Source: Lachnospiraceae bacterium
GTDB taxonomy: Bacteria > Bacillota > Clostridia > Lachnospirales > Lachnospiraceae
Assembly (NCBI GenBank): GCA_017620375.1
Contig: JAFZQN010000127.1
Coordinates: forward strand, 1 to 64,000
Direction of reading: 5' to 3'
DNA: 64,000 bases
Shown: piece by piece, positions 1 to 8,063 of the stretch
Layout: every line of letters starts with the position of its first letter
Position numbering within the stretch: the stretch's first letter is position 1
Position numbers and translations under genes: made by a program
The notes under the pieces: model-generated
Database searches by the model: none
What the model saw: only the letters and a program-made list of their open reading frames with translations
Told to the model about the DNA's origin: nothing

Positions 1-37
1 AAGATAATCCCGTAGTTAAAAAGGAGCAACTTTTTAG

Positions 38-766
38 ATGAAAACGTTCAAAAAAAGCCCCTGGAGCTCGGCAGGACCTATATATGTGGCTGCAGCAGCT
101 TTTGTTGGCGGAGTACTAATCTTTCCGGCTACGGCTTCCGGCATGGTTTTGGCAGGTATGTCTTCTTTCTGCGGTTGGGCTATCAGTAAAATGTTCTGGC
201 CCAAACAGCTTGTAGAACTTGAAGATACTTCCAAAAATCCAACACCGGCTCCCGAACCCGAAAAGCAAGAGGAAAAGAAACCGGAACCCGATCCGGGCAT
301 CAAGAAGAGACCGAGAACCGGAGATGCATCCATAGATGCACTTCTTGATGAAGAAGAAAAGGCTATAGCTGAAATGAGACGACTCGACAAGGCTATAGAG
401 GATGAAAAGGTATCCGGACAGATAATCCATCTTGAAGAAGTAACTACAAAGATAGTTAACTTCATAGTAGAGAATCCTTCCAAAAAAGGACAGGTCAGGA
501 AGTTTTTCAATTATTATCTTCCTACCACTCTTAAGCTTTTAAATGCTTATGACAGGATGGATGAGACCGGTATTTCCGGAATGAATATCGACGGTACAAA
601 GGGTAAGGTGGAAGAAATGATGGATACCTCCTTAGCTGCCTTCGATAAACAGCTGGATGCACTTTATGCCGATGATGCGCTTGATATTTCCGCAGAGATA
701 AAAGTTATGGAAGGAATGCTTGCACAGGAAGGGCTTAAAGACGACGCGATTACAGGCTTAAGATAA
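38..766 (+). CDS. xpaC: XpaC-family membrane protein (5-bromo-4-chloroindolyl phosphate hydrolysis family)
   Basis: This 242-residue protein has two hydrophobic segments near residues 13-30 and 35-53, then a charged proline-rich linker (about 65-95) and an alpha-helical C-terminal domain. The segment VRKFFNYYLPTTLKLL around residue 153 is characteristic of the XpaC family (named for a Bacillus phenotype; the true biochemical role is not settled). The start is supported by AAGGAGC about 10 bases upstream. A TelA-type gene follows 138 bases downstream, and this pairing is also known in Bacillus (xpaC-yaaN). I infer a membrane or envelope stress role shared with TelA. An actual phosphatase activity is not supported by any catalytic motif I can see. 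The gene may be the first of its operon, but its promoter would lie outside the window. Confidence 0.82.
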   Translation: MKTFKKSPWSSAGPIYVAAAAFVGGVLIFPATASGMVLAGMSSFCGWAISKMFWPKQLVELEDTSKNPTPAPEPEKQEEKKPEPDPGIKKRPRTGDASIDALLDEEEKAIAEMRRLDKAIEDEKVSGQIIHLEEVTTKIVNFIVENPSKKGQVRKFFNYYLPTTLKLLNAYDRMDETGISGMNIDGTKGKVEEMMDTSLAAFDKQLDALYADDALDISAEIKVMEGMLAQEGLKDDAITGLR

Positions 767-904
767 AATACAATCCTGTAATTTGCTTTAGAAATGGATT
801 TTTTAAGGACTATTTAAGAAAATCTACTCTATGATATATTTAAACCGTATGGTATATTATCTAAGAATCCGGTGAATTACGGATTGATGAGGAGGAAATT
901 TTTT

Positions 905-2158
905 ATGGATAACGGAATACCTTCATTAACACTTGAACCTAATGCTATGGCAGCACCTGCAGCCCCCACTGCTATTGAGGCTCCTTCAATGCCCCAGGCA
1001 GTAGCCGCTCCCGCACAGCCTCAGGCTATACAGGTATCTGCTGTTCCTGCAGCACCTACACTTACACTTAATCCTGAAGCAGAGCAGCAGAACGGACAGC
1101 AGGCTCAGCAGGAAGCAAATCCTATACAGATCAATGAGGATATGCTTACAGAAGAGGAAAAGGCTATTGTTAATGACTTTGCATCCAAGATCGATATTTC
1201 CGATTCAAATATGGTTATGACATACGGATCCGCTGCACAGCAGCATATCGCATCATTTTCTGAATCAGCACTGAACAGTGTTAAGACCAAGGATCTCGGT
1301 CAGATCGGTGAGACACTTTCATCATTGGTAGTTCAGCTTAAAACCTTAGACGAGCCTGAGAAGAAGGGTATCGCAGGCTGGTTCCAGAAGAAGAAGCGTG
1401 ACGTAGCCACAATGAAGGCTAATTACACAAAGGCTGAGGCCAATGTTGATAAGATAGTAGAAATGCTTGAGCAGCATCAGGTTACACTTATGAAGGACAT
1501 AGCCCTCTTTGACCAGATGTACGATCTTAACCTCAAGTATTATAAAGAACTTACCATGTATATCATAGCAGGTAAGAAGAGACTTGCAGAGGTACGTGCC
1601 GGTGAGCTTCAGGAACTTCGCAAAAAAGCTGAAGAGAGTGGTTCACAGGAAGATGCACAGGCTTATAATGATTTCTCAAATCTCTGCGATCGTTTTGAGA
1701 AGAAACTCCATGATCTTGAGCTTACCCGTATGATCTCCATTCAGATGGGTCCTCAGACCAGAATGCTTCAGAACAATGACACATTGATGGTAGAGAAGAT
1801 CCAATCCTCTATCGTTAACACCATCCCGCTGTGGAAATCACAGATGGTACTGGCACTCGGTATTGAGCACGGACGTCAGGCTACAGCAGCTCAGTCAGCT
1901 GTTACCAATATGACAAACGAACTCCTTAAGAAGAATGCCGAGACATTAAAGATGGCTACTATTGAGACTGCCAAGGAGGCAGAGAGATCGGTAGTTGATA
2001 TCGAGACATTAAAGACTACAAATGAGAACCTTATAAGCACATTGGACGAGGTAATGAAGATCCAGAGCGAAGGTAAGGCAAAGCGTCAGGCAGCCGAAGT
2101 CGAACTCGGTAGAATCGAAGGCGAGTTAAAGCAGAAGCTGATGGAGCTTAAGAGCTGA
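905..2158 (+). CDS. telA: TelA/YaaN-family toxic anion resistance protein
   Basis: The product is 417 residues. An Ala/Pro/Gln-rich N-terminal tail of about 80 residues is followed by a long, almost wholly helical TelA domain that includes a basic segment WFQKKKRDV and heptad-like stretches, consistent with a coiled-coil cytoplasmic protein. I chose the ATG at 905 because AGGAGG sits at 890-895; an in-frame ATG at 872 has no ribosome binding site. The TelA family is named for tellurite resistance, but family members are widespread and are linked to general envelope or antimicrobial stress. The upstream XpaC homologue and the downstream membrane protein make a three-gene cluster. Family assignment is fairly sure; function in this organism is not. 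Confidence 0.88.
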   Translation: MDNGIPSLTLEPNAMAAPAAPTAIEAPSMPQAVAAPAQPQAIQVSAVPAAPTLTLNPEAEQQNGQQAQQEANPIQINEDMLTEEEKAIVNDFASKIDISDSNMVMTYGSAAQQHIASFSESALNSVKTKDLGQIGETLSSLVVQLKTLDEPEKKGIAGWFQKKKRDVATMKANYTKAEANVDKIVEMLEQHQVTLMKDIALFDQMYDLNLKYYKELTMYIIAGKKRLAEVRAGELQELRKKAEESGSQEDAQAYNDFSNLCDRFEKKLHDLELTRMISIQMGPQTRMLQNNDTLMVEKIQSSIVNTIPLWKSQMVLALGIEHGRQATAAQSAVTNMTNELLKKNAETLKMATIETAKEAERSVVDIETLKTTNENLISTLDEVMKIQSEGKAKRQAAEVELGRIEGELKQKLMELKS

Positions 2159-2190
2159 TCATTTAGACAAGATTTAAGAGGTTTTATCAA

Positions 2191-3213
2191 GTGGGAAAGA
2201 TAAAGAAGTTTTTCCAAAGAACGGGCGTTGCGATCGCTGTACTTGCATGTACCATAATCGGAGCCGTTAAGCTTTCTCCCGCACTTACTGATGCGAGCAT
2301 GTTCACACATGCAATAACTATAGCTGCAGGATTGGTCGGAACCGGTGTACTTATGGCCGGATGCGGTATAGGAAAAGCAATACAATCTTCGAAAGAAAAA
2401 AAGCTTTTGGAACAGTATAACGGTCCGCAGATCGAGAGTCCCAAGCAGAATGCACAGGGTGTATTTAACGGAGCCGGACAGGCTGCTGGGAGTTTTGCCA
2501 ACGGATTTAATTCCACATCAGGCAGCTTTGGCCAGCGTATGAGCCAGACTGCTGAAAAGATTGGCGAAAAGGTAGGTCAGGGAGCCAATAAGCTTGGTAT
2601 CGAGATGGGCAAGTTATTTAACAATAATAACAGACCCAATACCTCAGCCAATCCTTACAGTTCCACGGTTAATCACGGCGCTAATCCTTACAGCTCAAAG
2701 GACAGGATGAGTGCAGGATACGGCGGAAGATATAACGGTCAGAATTATAATGCAAGTATGACCGGAGATGTGAGAGATGCACAGCGTACCGGTCAGACAG
2801 GCGGGTATTACAGCAGCAACAATCAGAATTACAGCAGCGGCCAGCAATACAATTACAACCAGCAGTACAATAACGGACAATATAACAACGCTCGTCAGAA
2901 TAATAACCAAAGACGTTATGAAAACGTACAGGGCGGTCAGGGCGGACGTCCCGGACAGAACGGATATAACGGATATGCTCCCAACAACGGAAGCTATAAT
3001 CAGAACGTTCAGTACGGCGGCGGAAACAACCAGAATTACAGACCGGGTAACAATATGAACAATCAGAATGTTCAGTACGGTAATTATCAGAACGGCGGTT
3101 CAAGACCTGCTCCGAATACAAGCGGTCTTGAAGAGAGTGCAAAGAGCAATTATTTTGAGAATGAGCCGGGAAGCTCATCCTACAGAAGCGGTCCGTTAAA
3201 AAAGGAAAGATAG
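2191..3213 (+). CDS. membrane protein with Asn/Gln/Gly/Tyr-rich disordered C-terminal region
   Basis: I do not recognise a family. The 340-residue protein has two hydrophobic helices (about 12-28 and 39-58) and then, from about residue 80, a low-complexity tail very rich in Asn, Gln, Gly, Tyr and Ser. The tail contains short repeats such as ANPYSS (twice) and NQNVQYG (twice). Such composition resembles prion-like, phase-separating or adhesive disordered regions. It starts with GTG at 2191, preceded by AAGAGG. It lies 32 bases after telA and ends at a clear terminator, so it is probably the last gene of the xpaC-telA operon. A role as a scaffold for those partners is inference from position only. 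Confidence 0.75.
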   Translation: MGKIKKFFQRTGVAIAVLACTIIGAVKLSPALTDASMFTHAITIAAGLVGTGVLMAGCGIGKAIQSSKEKKLLEQYNGPQIESPKQNAQGVFNGAGQAAGSFANGFNSTSGSFGQRMSQTAEKIGEKVGQGANKLGIEMGKLFNNNNRPNTSANPYSSTVNHGANPYSSKDRMSAGYGGRYNGQNYNASMTGDVRDAQRTGQTGGYYSSNNQNYSSGQQYNYNQQYNNGQYNNARQNNNQRRYENVQGGQGGRPGQNGYNGYAPNNGSYNQNVQYGGGNNQNYRPGNNMNNQNVQYGNYQNGGSRPAPNTSGLEESAKSNYFENEPGSSSYRSGPLKKER

Positions 3214-3227
3214 GATTTTTCTATATA

Positions 3228-3260
3228 CGGGAAGAGCCCTTAAAGTTCTTCCCGTTTGTT
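3228..3260 (+). terminator. rho-independent terminator after the xpaC-telA cluster
   Basis: An 8-bp perfect stem (CGGGAAGA 3228-3235 with TCTTCCCG 3247-3254) is followed by a T-rich run. It lies 14 bases after the stop codon of the third gene and separates the cluster from the exodeoxyribonuclease gene. Confidence 0.8.
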
Positions 3261-3302
3261 GTGTATAAGGCAAGATCTTAAGATCCAAAGAGAGGTAAAT
3301 GA

Positions 3303-4061
3303 ATGAAGTTTATATCGTGGAATGTAAATGGACTGAGAGCTTGCATGCAGAAGGGCTTTATGGATTTCTTTAAGTCAGTGGACGCCGATATCTTCTGCCT
3401 GCAGGAGACAAAGCTTTCGGAAGGGCAGCTTGAATTTTCGGCGGAAGGGTACCATCAATATTGGAACTATGCCGAAAAGAAGGGCTATTCTGGTACAGCT
3501 CTCTTTACAAAGGAAGAGCCTATATCGGTAACTTACGGTATCAACGTGGAAGAGCATGACCATGAGGGAAGGGTGATAACGGCAGAATATAAGGATTTCT
3601 ATTTTGTGACCGTATATGTGCCCAATTCACAGCGTGAACTTGCACGTATCGATTACAGGATGGAATGGGAAAAAGCATTTCTTTCCTATATAAAAGGGTT
3701 AGAAAAGAAAAAGCCCGTGATATACTGCGGAGACCTTAATGTGGCACATAAGGAGATAGACCTTAAGAACCCGGATTCCAACCATATGAACGCAGGCTTT
3801 ACAGACAGGGAGAGAGACTGTTTTACCAAGGTTCTAGAAAGCGGCTATATAGATTCGTTCAGGTTCTTTTATCCCGATAAAAAGGATGCGTATTCCTGGT
3901 GGTCATATATGTTTAAATCAAGGGAAAGGAATACAGGCTGGCGTATAGACTACTTTGTAGTATCCGAGAAACTTAAGGGTAATCTTAAGGATGCAGTGAT
4001 ACATTCGGATATTATGGGATCGGATCATTGCCCTGTTGAACTTGACATTGAAATTGGCTGA
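3303..4061 (+). CDS. exoA: exodeoxyribonuclease III / AP endonuclease (ExoA type)
   Basis: This 252-residue protein spans the complete endonuclease/exonuclease/phosphatase fold of the Xth/ExoA family, which cuts DNA at abasic sites during base excision repair. Visible motifs are the N-terminal SWNVNGLR, the metal-binding LQETKL with Glu35, the D-x-N motif in [11 protein letters not shown] near residue 140, and the C-terminal [10 protein letters not shown] with the catalytic Asp-His pair. Length is normal for the family. The start at 3303 follows GAGAGGTAA. It is preceded by a terminator and followed by a tRNA gene with its own promoter, so it seems to be a single-gene unit. Whether it prefers AP sites or 3'-exonuclease activity cannot be told from sequence. 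Confidence 0.95.
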   Translation: MKFISWNVNGLRACMQKGFMDFFKSVDADIFCLQETKLSEGQLEFSAEGYHQYWNYAEKKGYSGTALFTKEEPISVTYGINVEEHDHEGRVITAEYKDFYFVTVYVPNSQRELARIDYRMEWEKAFLSYIKGLEKKKPVIYCGDLNVAHKEIDLKNPDSNHMNAGFTDRERDCFTKVLESGYIDSFRFFYPDKKDAYSWWSYMFKSRERNTGWRIDYFVVSEKLKGNLKDAVIHSDIMGSDHCPVELDIEIG

Positions 4062-4078
4062 TTTATTTCAAAAACTGC

Positions 4079-4107
4079 TTGACATATACGTGGTTTTGAG
4101 GTAATAT
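4079..4107 (+). promoter_or_regulatory. sigma-A promoter of tRNA-Arg
   Basis: TTGACA at 4079-4084 and TAATAT at 4102-4107 are 17 bases apart and end 24 bases before the mature tRNA. The -35 box overlaps the region just after the exoA stop codon. Confidence 0.8.
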
Positions 4108-4131
4108 ATCTCTTGTCGTTGTGAAACGAAT

Positions 4132-4205
4132 GTGTGTGTAGCTCAGCTGGATAGAGCGTCTGGCTACGGACCAGAAGGTCGCGAGTTCGAATCTTGTCAC
4201 ACACA
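4132..4205 (+). tRNA. tRNA-Arg (anticodon ACG)
   Basis: All four arms can be folded: acceptor GTGTGTG (4132-4138) with CACACAC (4198-4204), D stem GCTC/GAGC, anticodon stem TCTGG/CCAGA around loop CTACGGA, and T arm with loop TTCGAAT. The anticodon is ACG, which reads CGN arginine codons after A-to-I editing. The discriminator base is A at 4205. CCA is not encoded, so it must be added enzymatically. A strong promoter lies upstream and a terminator follows at once. Confidence 0.95.
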
Positions 4206-4208
4206 TAG

Positions 4209-4240
4209 GCCTCAAACATTTGGTTTGGGGCTTTTATTTT
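4209..4240 (+). terminator. terminator of the tRNA-Arg gene
   Basis: GCCTCAAAC (4209-4217) pairs with GTTTGGGGC (4223-4231), with one G-T pair, and is followed by TTTTATTTT. It begins four bases after the tRNA. Confidence 0.8.
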
Positions 4241-4307
4241 GTTATGGGATAACCCGTAAAAAAAAGAATCAGACAAAAGAGTAATAATAAAGAAATAGGA
4301 GTATAAC

Positions 4308-4964
4308 ATGTTTACAATAAAAAGAACAGGAAGAGTCATGCTGCTGCTTCTTATCATGACCTTCTCGGTAATGATTATGACTGCATGCAGTTCAAAAAAG
4401 GATGAGAATACCAATGGAAACGAGACTGCTGCATTTACATCAGAGTCCGAGGAAGAGGTAAACGATTCATTTGCCGGAAAGCTTGCGGGAAAACTTTCCG
4501 GACTCCCGGATGAACTGGTATGTTTCATCATTTCCATGGTACCGGTTATTGAACTTAGAGGCGGACTTATCATAGCTGCCATAAAAGGTATCCCGCTCTT
4601 TAAAGCGATAGGTATATGTATAGCCGGAAATATCATACCTGTTCCGTTTATCCTGCTTCTTATCACACCCATATTTACATGGTTAAAGAAGACAAAACTG
4701 TTTAAGCCCGTAGTAGAAAAACTTGAAAACAAGTCGATGGGTAAGAGCGAAAAGATCAAAAAATATGAGTTTATAGGACTTGTCCTGTTTGTAGGTATAC
4801 CGCTTCCGGGTACGGGAGCATGGACCGGTTCACTTATCGCTTCCTTATTAAATATAAAATTCAAAAAGGCATTTCCTGCAGTTATTTTAGGATTGCTGAT
4901 GGCTACCGTTATCATGTGTCTTATCTCATATGGTATTCCGTGGCTGATAGCAAATGTTTTCTGA
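4308..4964 (+). CDS. small multidrug export family protein with N-terminal lipobox
   Basis: The C-terminal 160 residues match the small multi-drug export protein family (COG2426): a PVIELRGG segment around residue 80, several hydrophobic helices, and the conserved G-x-P-L-P-G-T-G-A-W-T-G motif near residue 160. Members are integral membrane proteins whose substrates are poorly established. The unusual part is the N-terminus: a signal peptide ends in a lipobox-like Met-Thr-Ala-Cys with Cys27, followed by a Ser/Glu/Asn-rich linker before the membrane domain. Typical relatives, as I recall them, begin close to the PVIELRGG helix. The start follows AATAGGAG. It may be co-transcribed with the next gene 26 bases downstream. 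Confidence 0.78.
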   Translation: MFTIKRTGRVMLLLLIMTFSVMIMTACSSKKDENTNGNETAAFTSESEEEVNDSFAGKLAGKLSGLPDELVCFIISMVPVIELRGGLIIAAIKGIPLFKAIGICIAGNIIPVPFILLLITPIFTWLKKTKLFKPVVEKLENKSMGKSEKIKKYEFIGLVLFVGIPLPGTGAWTGSLIASLLNIKFKKAFPAVILGLLMATVIMCLISYGIPWLIANVF

Positions 4965-4990
4965 CGTGTACATAAATCAGAGGGTCATAT

Positions 4991-5836
4991 ATGGAGAAGA
5001 GCATTAACCGGGAAGAACTTAAAGAGCTGTTAAGTAAATACGATATCGGCAAAAAGCCTTTAGCTGCACTTCTCGGGTGGGGAGAGACAACGATAATACT
5101 GTACGGTAATATGGAAGTCATCCCGAACAATGAATATTCAAGGGAATTATACAGGCTTTACACCGATAAAAACAGATTCCGGGATCTGCTTGTAAAAAAC
5201 AAGGATACTCTTACCGGTGTGGCTTACAGAAAAGCTATACATACACTGTATGATCCGATACTCAAAAGCAGGATACTTACCGTATCCCAGTATATTATTG
5301 ACAACTGCCCGGGGGTAACTACGGAAGTACAGCTGGACGTGATCCTTTTGTGGTCACAGATACTATCATTAAAATTCTTAAACAAGCCTATATTTGAAGA
5401 TATATACCAACCTACAAAAGGAAACGGTAACTCACCTTATAAGAGCGTAGCACAGAGCTTTAAAGACGGTGTATTTTTTATGGAAAGCAATCCGGAATTA
5501 AAGAGTATGCTTACAGAAGATCTGACTGAGATATATAAGCTTGATACATCAGATATCATAGATGAAGAAACCGCAAATATCATTTCATTTGTCGGCGAAA
5601 TGTTCTCATGGTATGGGGAGAGAGCATTTAACAGCCTGCTTGCAGCGGAACGTTTCAGATTATGCGGACCACCACAGGAAAAAACAAGACGTTCCGTATC
5701 AAACGAACTGTTGAAAAAAATCTATACGGATATATTTGATCAGGCAAAGATTAAGAAAATGAAGGATGTTGAATCCTTTGTTTTCAAGAGATTGGAGACT
5801 ATAAGAAAGAAGACTGTTACGTCTTCCGAAAAATAA
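4991..5836 (+). CDS. HTH plus Panacea-type (DUF4065/SocA-like) domain protein
   Basis: The 281-residue protein starts with a helix-turn-helix of the MqsA/GepA style (LLGWGETTIILYGN, residues about 27-40). The middle region, about 95-165, resembles the Panacea domain seen in SocA, GepA and many antitoxins, with a pattern like VILLWSQILSLKFLNKPIFED followed by a spaced P-Y-x-V motif. The C-terminal 100 residues are helical and not recognised. Panacea proteins usually act as antitoxins or adaptors that neutralise diverse toxins or feed targets to proteases. Here no short toxin-like gene is adjacent: the upstream gene is a membrane protein and the downstream gene is typA on the other strand. It could be an orphan regulator. 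The ribosome binding site AGAGGG is modest. Confidence 0.62.
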   Translation: MEKSINREELKELLSKYDIGKKPLAALLGWGETTIILYGNMEVIPNNEYSRELYRLYTDKNRFRDLLVKNKDTLTGVAYRKAIHTLYDPILKSRILTVSQYIIDNCPGVTTEVQLDVILLWSQILSLKFLNKPIFEDIYQPTKGNGNSPYKSVAQSFKDGVFFMESNPELKSMLTEDLTEIYKLDTSDIIDEETANIISFVGEMFSWYGERAFNSLLAAERFRLCGPPQEKTRRSVSNELLKKIYTDIFDQAKIKKMKDVESFVFKRLETIRKKTVTSSEK

Positions 5837-5850
5837 GCTATATAAAAAGG

Positions 5851-5930
5851 CTCTGGCCCGGTAAACATTCCGAACGAGATTGACACCAAAGTCAATTCGT
5901 TTCGGAAGATTACCAGGCCAGAGTTTTATT
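5851..5930. terminator. long bidirectional terminator hairpin between the Panacea gene and typA
   Basis: CTCTGGCC at 5851-5858 pairs with GGCCAGAG at 5916-5923. The arms continue inward through several further paired blocks to GATTGAC/GTCAATT near 5878-5894, giving roughly 30 base pairs. T-rich runs flank it on both strands (TTTTATTTTT to the right; CCTTTTTATA read leftward), fitting termination of both converging genes. It is much longer than ordinary terminators. Confidence 0.75.
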
Positions 5931-5955
5931 TTTATGTTATTAATAAGAGTTTATA

Positions 5956-7782
5956 TCAGGATTTCTTGAATCCGGCACGCTTTCTTAAAGTGGGATCAAG
6001 TATCTTCTTTCTGATTCTTAAGTTCTTGGGAGTGATCTCAAGGAGTTCATCATCATCGATAAATTCAAGAGCCTGCTCTAACGAAAGGATCCTCGGAGGA
6101 GTAAGTCTTAATGCTTCATCAGCGCTTGATGAACGTGTATTTGTCATCTGCTTTCTCTTACATACATTTAGCTCTATATCCTCGCCCTTACCGCTCTGGC
6201 CTACTACCATGCCGGCATATACCTGCTCGCCTGCACCGATAAACAGAGTACCGCGTTCCTGAGCATTGTAAAGACCGTATGTAACCGACTCACCGCTTTC
6301 AAAAGCGATCAGGCTTCCCTGTTTTCTGAAGGAGATGTCTCCCTTGTAAGGACCGTATCCGTCAAATATCGTATTAAGTATGCCGTTACCCTTTGTATCC
6401 GTCATGAACTCACCGCGGTAACCGATGAGACCTCTGGCGGGGATTGAGAACTCCAGACGGGTATAACCGCCCGAAACAGTTGACATATTGAGAAGTTCGC
6501 CCTTACGTGTGCTGAGCTTTTCTATAACTGTACCGGAAAACTCTTCGGGCACATCAACATATGCCTTTTCCATGGGCTCGAGTTTCTCGCCGTTCTCACC
6601 CTTCTTAAAGATAACCTGTGCCTTACTTACCGCAAATTCATAACCTTCACGTCTCATGGTCTCTATAAGGATCGAAAGATGAAGCTCGCCACGTCCGGAT
6701 ACCTTAAAGCTTTCAGTAGTATCTGTTTCCTCTACCTTTAAGCTGACGTCAGTATTTAGCTCTCTAAAGAGTCTGTCTCTTAAGTGACGTGATGTAACCC
6801 ATTTGCCTTCCTTACCTGCCAAAGGTGAATCATTAACGACAAAGTTCATTGAAAGGGTGGGCTCTGATATCTTCTGGAAAGGGATGGCCTCTACATCGTC
6901 GGGAGAGCAGAGAGTATCACCGATATGGATATCCTCTATACCCGAGAAAGCTACTATCGAACCGATACCTGCTTCCTGTACTTCAACCTTCTTTAATCCG
7001 TCGTATTCGTAAAGTTTGCTTATTTTAACTTTCTTTGTCTTATCGGGATCGTGATAGTTAACGATCAAAACTTCCTGACCTACCTTGATGGTACCGTTGT
7101 CAACCTTACCTACACCGATCCTGCCTACATATTCATTGTAGTCGATGGTGCTTACAAGTACCTGGGTACCACGGTCGGGGTCACCCTCGGGAGCGGGGAT
7201 GTACTCTAAGATGGTATCAAAGAGAGGCCTCATATTCTGAGGTGTATCGCTAAGTTCTAAGATAGCCACACCGGACTTGGCCGAAGCATATACGAAAGGA
7301 CAGTCAAGCTGTTCATCGCTTGCATCAAGCTCGATAAAGAGCTCAAGTACCTCGTCGATAACTCTCTTGGGGTCAGCTTCGGGTCGGTCTATTTTATTGA
7401 TACAGCATATAACAGGAAGGTTAAGCTCCAAAGCTTTCTTTAATACGAACTTGGTCTGGGGCATCGGACCTTCAAAAGCATCAACTACCAGGATAACGCC
7501 GTTGACCATTTTTAATACACGCTCAACCTCGCCACCGAAATCTGCATGGCCGGGAGTGTCAATGATATTGATCTTGACGCCGTTATAATTAACCGCGGTA
7601 TTCTTGGAAAGGATTGTGATACCTCTTTCTCGCTCTAAGTCGTTGGAGTCCATGACTCTTTCTTCAACAACCTGGTTTGATCTGAATACACCGCTCTGAC
7701 GGAGAAGTGCGTCGACGAGCGTGGTCTTACCGTGGTCTACGTGTGCGATAATTGCTATATTTCTGATATCTTCGCGTTTCAT
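5956..7782 (-). CDS. typA: ribosome-associated GTPase TypA/BipA
   Basis: This 608-residue protein is a full-length TypA/BipA. It has the G1 motif AHVDHGKTT near residue 14, the switch II DTPGHADFGGE around residue 75, the NKID motif near residue 128, then EF-G-like beta-barrel, domain III and domain V segments and the BipA-specific C-terminal region. TypA binds the 70S ribosome and is linked to assembly and stress or cold adaptation. The start has GAGGTTTAAA just upstream. It is a single gene converging on the Panacea gene. A TATAAT-like -10 lies near 7843-7848 on the minus strand but I could not identify a good -35. Confidence 0.97.
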   Translation of the reverse strand: MKREDIRNIAIIAHVDHGKTTLVDALLRQSGVFRSNQVVEERVMDSNDLERERGITILSKNTAVNYNGVKINIIDTPGHADFGGEVERVLKMVNGVILVVDAFEGPMPQTKFVLKKALELNLPVICCINKIDRPEADPKRVIDEVLELFIELDASDEQLDCPFVYASAKSGVAILELSDTPQNMRPLFDTILEYIPAPEGDPDRGTQVLVSTIDYNEYVGRIGVGKVDNGTIKVGQEVLIVNYHDPDKTKKVKISKLYEYDGLKKVEVQEAGIGSIVAFSGIEDIHIGDTLCSPDDVEAIPFQKISEPTLSMNFVVNDSPLAGKEGKWVTSRHLRDRLFRELNTDVSLKVEETDTTESFKVSGRGELHLSILIETMRREGYEFAVSKAQVIFKKGENGEKLEPMEKAYVDVPEEFSGTVIEKLSTRKGELLNMSTVSGGYTRLEFSIPARGLIGYRGEFMTDTKGNGILNTIFDGYGPYKGDISFRKQGSLIAFESGESVTYGLYNAQERGTLFIGAGEQVYAGMVVGQSGKGEDIELNVCKRKQMTNTRSSSADEALRLTPPRILSLEQALEFIDDDELLEITPKNLRIRKKILDPTLRKRAGFKKS

Positions 7783-7947
7783 TTTAAACCTCTTAAAAAT
7801 ATAAAAATCCTACTTATCCTACAAAACCTATTTATTTTAACAATTATATACAAAAAAGGCAAGTAAAAATTTTAAACGGGGCATACCTCTATTTTGTGAA
7901 AATTGACAAAAACGTCGAATGCCGATTTAGCGGCGTTTGACAGTCAG

Positions 7948-7976
7948 TTGACAAAACACAGCCACGGTATTATACT
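7948..7976 (+). promoter_or_regulatory. sigma-A promoter of the thrH gene
   Basis: TTGACA (7948-7953) and TATACT (7971-7976) are exactly 17 bases apart. Transcription should begin near 7983, leaving a leader of about 80 nt before the chosen start codon. Confidence 0.82.
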
Positions 7977-8002
7977 AAACGGGATACTGATTGTTTAATG
8001 TT

Positions 8003-8045
8003 CGGTGACTAAGGCAGGCAGATCACCGATATGCACCATGCCTGC
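8003..8045 (+). promoter_or_regulatory. candidate pseudoknot in the thrH leader
   Basis: CGGTGA (8003-8008) is complementary to TCACCG (8023-8028). Inside that loop, GCAGGCA (8014-8020) is complementary to TGCCTGC (8039-8045) further downstream. Both pairings are perfect and together have H-type pseudoknot topology. The second arm ends 3 bases before AAGG of the likely ribosome binding site, a position that would suit translational control. I cannot assign it to a known riboswitch class, and the ligand, if any, is unknown. Confidence 0.45.
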
Positions 8046-8063
8046 GTCAAGGTATATGTAAAA

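Noticed and set aside
4025..4915. Long minus-strand open frame across exoA, tRNA and exporter genes
   Set aside because: It crosses the tRNA and two well-supported plus-strand genes, has no ribosome binding site and no recognisable domain.
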